Shown here: one piece after another, positions 42,049-43,886 of the stretch
How the letters are laid out: each line of letters starts with the position of its first letter
Position numbering within the stretch: position 1 is the stretch's first letter
Origin: Chryseosolibacter histidinae
GTDB taxonomy: Bacteria > Bacteroidota > Bacteroidia > Cytophagales > Cyclobacteriaceae
Direction of reading: 5' to 3'
NCBI RefSeq assembly: GCF_018598225.1
Contig: NZ_JAHESF010000050.1
Coordinates: 1-43,886 of the forward strand
Length of the DNA: 43,886 nt
Position numbers and translations under genes: made by a program
Notes under the pieces: generated by a model
Database searches by the model: none
Told to the model about the DNA's origin: nothing
What the model saw: the letters and a program-made list of their open reading frames with translations, nothing else

Positions 42049-43886
42049 GAATAGGAAGCCCAACCTCACATAAAACAACGCTCCTTCTTCCGAAGCCCCT
42101 ACCTCCGTCGAAAGCACGCCCATATTGAACGGTGTAAACCAGATGCCGCCGCCCCAGCCTTTGTGCCACACCTCAGATTTTCCGCCAGGCGCAGAAGGAT
42201 CGATACCAGCAGCGTCTTTATACCATACCCTTCCGAGGTCGTGAAAACCCAGGATGCCCAATGAAGCCGGGAAAAGGTAAGTGCGAAGGCTGAGCAGTCT
42301 CATGCGCACCTCCAGGTTTGAATACAGCTTGCTGTCGCCATAAAAGCGGGTTTTCCGGAAACCCCTCAGCTCCGTTTTTCCATCCAGTATCTGAGCCTGG
42401 TAAAACTCATAGTTGCCAGTGTTGACACCGCCACCGATGCGCACGGCAAACGTCATCCTGGAAACAGCGCGAAACGAATGATAGAATGAAAGCACGCTTT
42501 CAAAAGATGAAAAGGTGCTCGCATGTTTATCAAGACCGGCCATCGATCTGCCGGTAGTGGTCCACAGAAGTCCACGACGCGTAAACTGTCTGCTGTTGCG
42601 TTTGTCGATGGCGAGCTCCCATGCGCCGCCTGCATAGACGTTGTACTCGTCGAAAAGATTGTACTCCAGCGTATTGGCATATTCTTCTATGAAGCGATCC
42701 TGGCCGGCACTGGGTTCCTCCATCTCTATCCGCTGAAAGGCAGGCCCGATCTTGAATGAAGCGCTTCCGAAATTCCGCGAAAGCGCCGGCTCTATTCTCA
42801 GCTCCTCAAAACGATACCGGTAATAGTTGATAGAGTTCTTCACTTCGATGCCGGGAACAACTTCAATATCGTCGTTGTAAATGCTCTCGTTGCCCATACC
42901 GAAGAAGTTGTTCACATAGTTGGGCGAACGGAGATTCACATCCATTTCAAAATTCCATTTTCCAACCACTTCTGTGAATTTTCCCTGGTACCTGAAGCTG
43001 AAAGACTGTGTGAGCGGAGCGATGCTCGCCATAAAGATATGGCGTTGCTTGAACGGCTGCTTGCGGAAGCCATGCGCGATGTTGAGAAAACCGCCGCCGA
43101 TGAACAGCCCATCGTCAGGATTGTAATTTCCAAACAACAGCGGTGCAAAGAGGTTGTACCGGAACGACATCCTATCATACGCATTCACTTCCGGCACATC
43201 AGATGTCATGTCTTTTACCCGGGTACCGGGGCTCAGCTTGAACTGTCCCGTCTGGTCATACAGGAAAGCGCGGGCATTACCTCTCGCCTGTGCGCTGTCA
43301 GCGAGCTTGTCACTGCCTTCACCGCCGATGACGCGCAACGTAACAGCTTTTCTGTGGGGCGATCCTGTAATGATAAAATCGTCGTCGCCGCCAAGGCCAT
43401 AAAGCCTCACTTCACGGGTCTCGTGCCTTTTAAAGTGCCGGTCATAAAGCATTTTTCCCGGCTCGCCTTCTTTGGTAACCTTGAACACTTTCACGCGCAC
43501 ATCGCCGCCCGGTAACCGGTCAACCTCAAACCGCTCGCGCTTGTCCGAACCGGTAACCTCCACTTCGCGCGCCAGGAACTCATAGAGTGATACAGCATAT
43601 CGGTCGAGCTTGTCACGGCGGTGCTTCAGATCGCTGACAATGCGTGGACCATGCAGGTTGTAGATCGGTTCGGGCCATTGCCTGATGGCGTGTTCGATGG
43701 CTTCGTCTGTAAGTACAGCCTGGAGCGCTTTAGCCGTGCTCACCCACTGCTCTTTTGATAAAGCCGTGAGAAACGTGCGATCGAAATAACGGGCGTTGAA
43801 TGATAAACCCGGCGCCCAGTCAATGTCACTGTCAAACCCTTCGAACTTGGGCAGCGCCCACCGGCGGCTCCAGAGCCTGGCGATCC
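42046..43886 (-). CDS. Large outer-membrane beta-barrel (BamA/TamA-type surface antigen), partial
   Basis: The frame stays open from the stop at 42046 to the window edge (at least 612 residues), so the N-terminus is missing; a GTG at 43743 is probably not the true start. The visible part begins with a helical domain, then a beta-rich linker with RLYGLGGDDDFIITG and IGGEGSDKLADS. The C-terminal half is a barrel (about 25 kDa or more) ending FYVRLGFLF, an outer-membrane-type C-terminus. Similar proteins in Bacteroidota carry an N-terminal calcineurin-like phosphoesterase domain; this cannot be seen here. Confidence in the barrel is good, in the phosphoesterase part low. Confidence 0.8.
   Translation of the reverse strand, partial: IARLWSRRWALPKFEGFDSDIDWAPGLSFNARYFDRTFLTALSKEQWVSTAKALQAVLTDEAIEHAIRQWPEPIYNLHGPRIVSDLKHRRDKLDRYAVSLYEFLAREVEVTGSDKRERFEVDRLPGGDVRVKVFKVTKEGEPGKMLYDRHFKRHETREVRLYGLGGDDDFIITGSPHRKAVTLRVIGGEGSDKLADSAQARGNARAFLYDQTGQFKLSPGTRVKDMTSDVPEVNAYDRMSFRYNLFAPLLFGNYNPDDGLFIGGGFLNIAHGFRKQPFKQRHIFMASIAPLTQSFSFRYQGKFTEVVGKWNFEMDVNLRSPNYVNNFFGMGNESIYNDDIEVVPGIEVKNSINYYRYRFEELRIEPALSRNFGSASFKIGPAFQRIEMEEPSAGQDRFIEEYANTLEYNLFDEYNVYAGGAWELAIDKRNSRQFTRRGLLWTTTGRSMAGLDKHASTFSSFESVLSFYHSFRAVSRMTFAVRIGGGVNTGNYEFYQAQILDGKTELRGFRKTRFYGDSKLYSNLEVRMRLLSLRTYLFPASLGILGFHDLGRVWYKDAAGIDPSAPGGKSEVWHKGWGGGIWFTPFNMGVLSTEVGASEEGALFYVRLGFLF

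Overview
The window is a 43.9-kb stretch of a Bacteroidota chromosome, most likely from the Cytophagales (inference). The pointers are a SusC/SusD pair with its own ECF sigma factor and FecR anti-sigma factor, two 797-residue FtsX/MacB-type permeases of the kind common in soil Cytophagales, a periplasm-spanning winged-helix regulator, and many lipoproteins. No phage, transposase, CRISPR array or rRNA gene was seen.

Layout. 0.2-4 kb: a class C beta-lactamase-like serine hydrolase, a YceI protein and a divergent frameshifted winged-helix regulator. 4.2-8.1 kb: a compact three-gene operon of unknown function (membrane protein, secreted protein, repeat protein) ending in a good terminator. 8.3-10.5 kb: a PspA-TerD-TerD stress cluster. 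11-18.3 kb: two FtsX permeases around a DUF1801 protein and a divergent pirin/HxlR pair with a triple candidate operator. 18.4-23.4 kb: the glyoxylate shunt (malate synthase, isocitrate lyase) divergent from a RamB/ScfR-like regulator. 23.8-25.1 kb: an EamA/RarD-type transporter and a small membrane protein. 25.2-32 kb: ECF sigma, FecR, SusC (with an STN signalling domain) and SusD, a complete cell-surface signalling and nutrient uptake unit. 32.2-34.6 kb: purT and two divergent single-domain receivers, one with Glu at the phospho-acceptor position. 34.8-40.9 kb: SMP-30-like lipoprotein, an unrecognised membrane protein followed by a tRNA-like sequence, a TolB-like beta-propeller protein and an S41 protease. 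41-43.9 kb: a YihY/BrkB membrane protein and the 3' part of a large outer-membrane barrel gene that runs off the right edge.

The most unusual feature lies between the genes. From about 9.5 kb to the end, many spacers carry degenerate tandem arrays with a 7-nt period. At least seven word families are used (for example CGTACCT, GTGGACT, ACTGGCA, AGTAGGC, TTCGACA, TGAAACT), but the period is the same. Most arrays begin at, or within about 10 nt of, a stop codon; two supply the last codons and the stop of a protein. Several are paired in inverted orientation and can fold into long hairpins. Some enclose a separate palindrome, CGATAGCTATCG. A second family, with two tight palindromes in a unit of about 74 nt, occurs four times between 10.9 and 14.4 kb. 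I do not know of a description of these heptad arrays in Bacteroidota; heptanucleotide STRR repeats are known from cyanobacteria.
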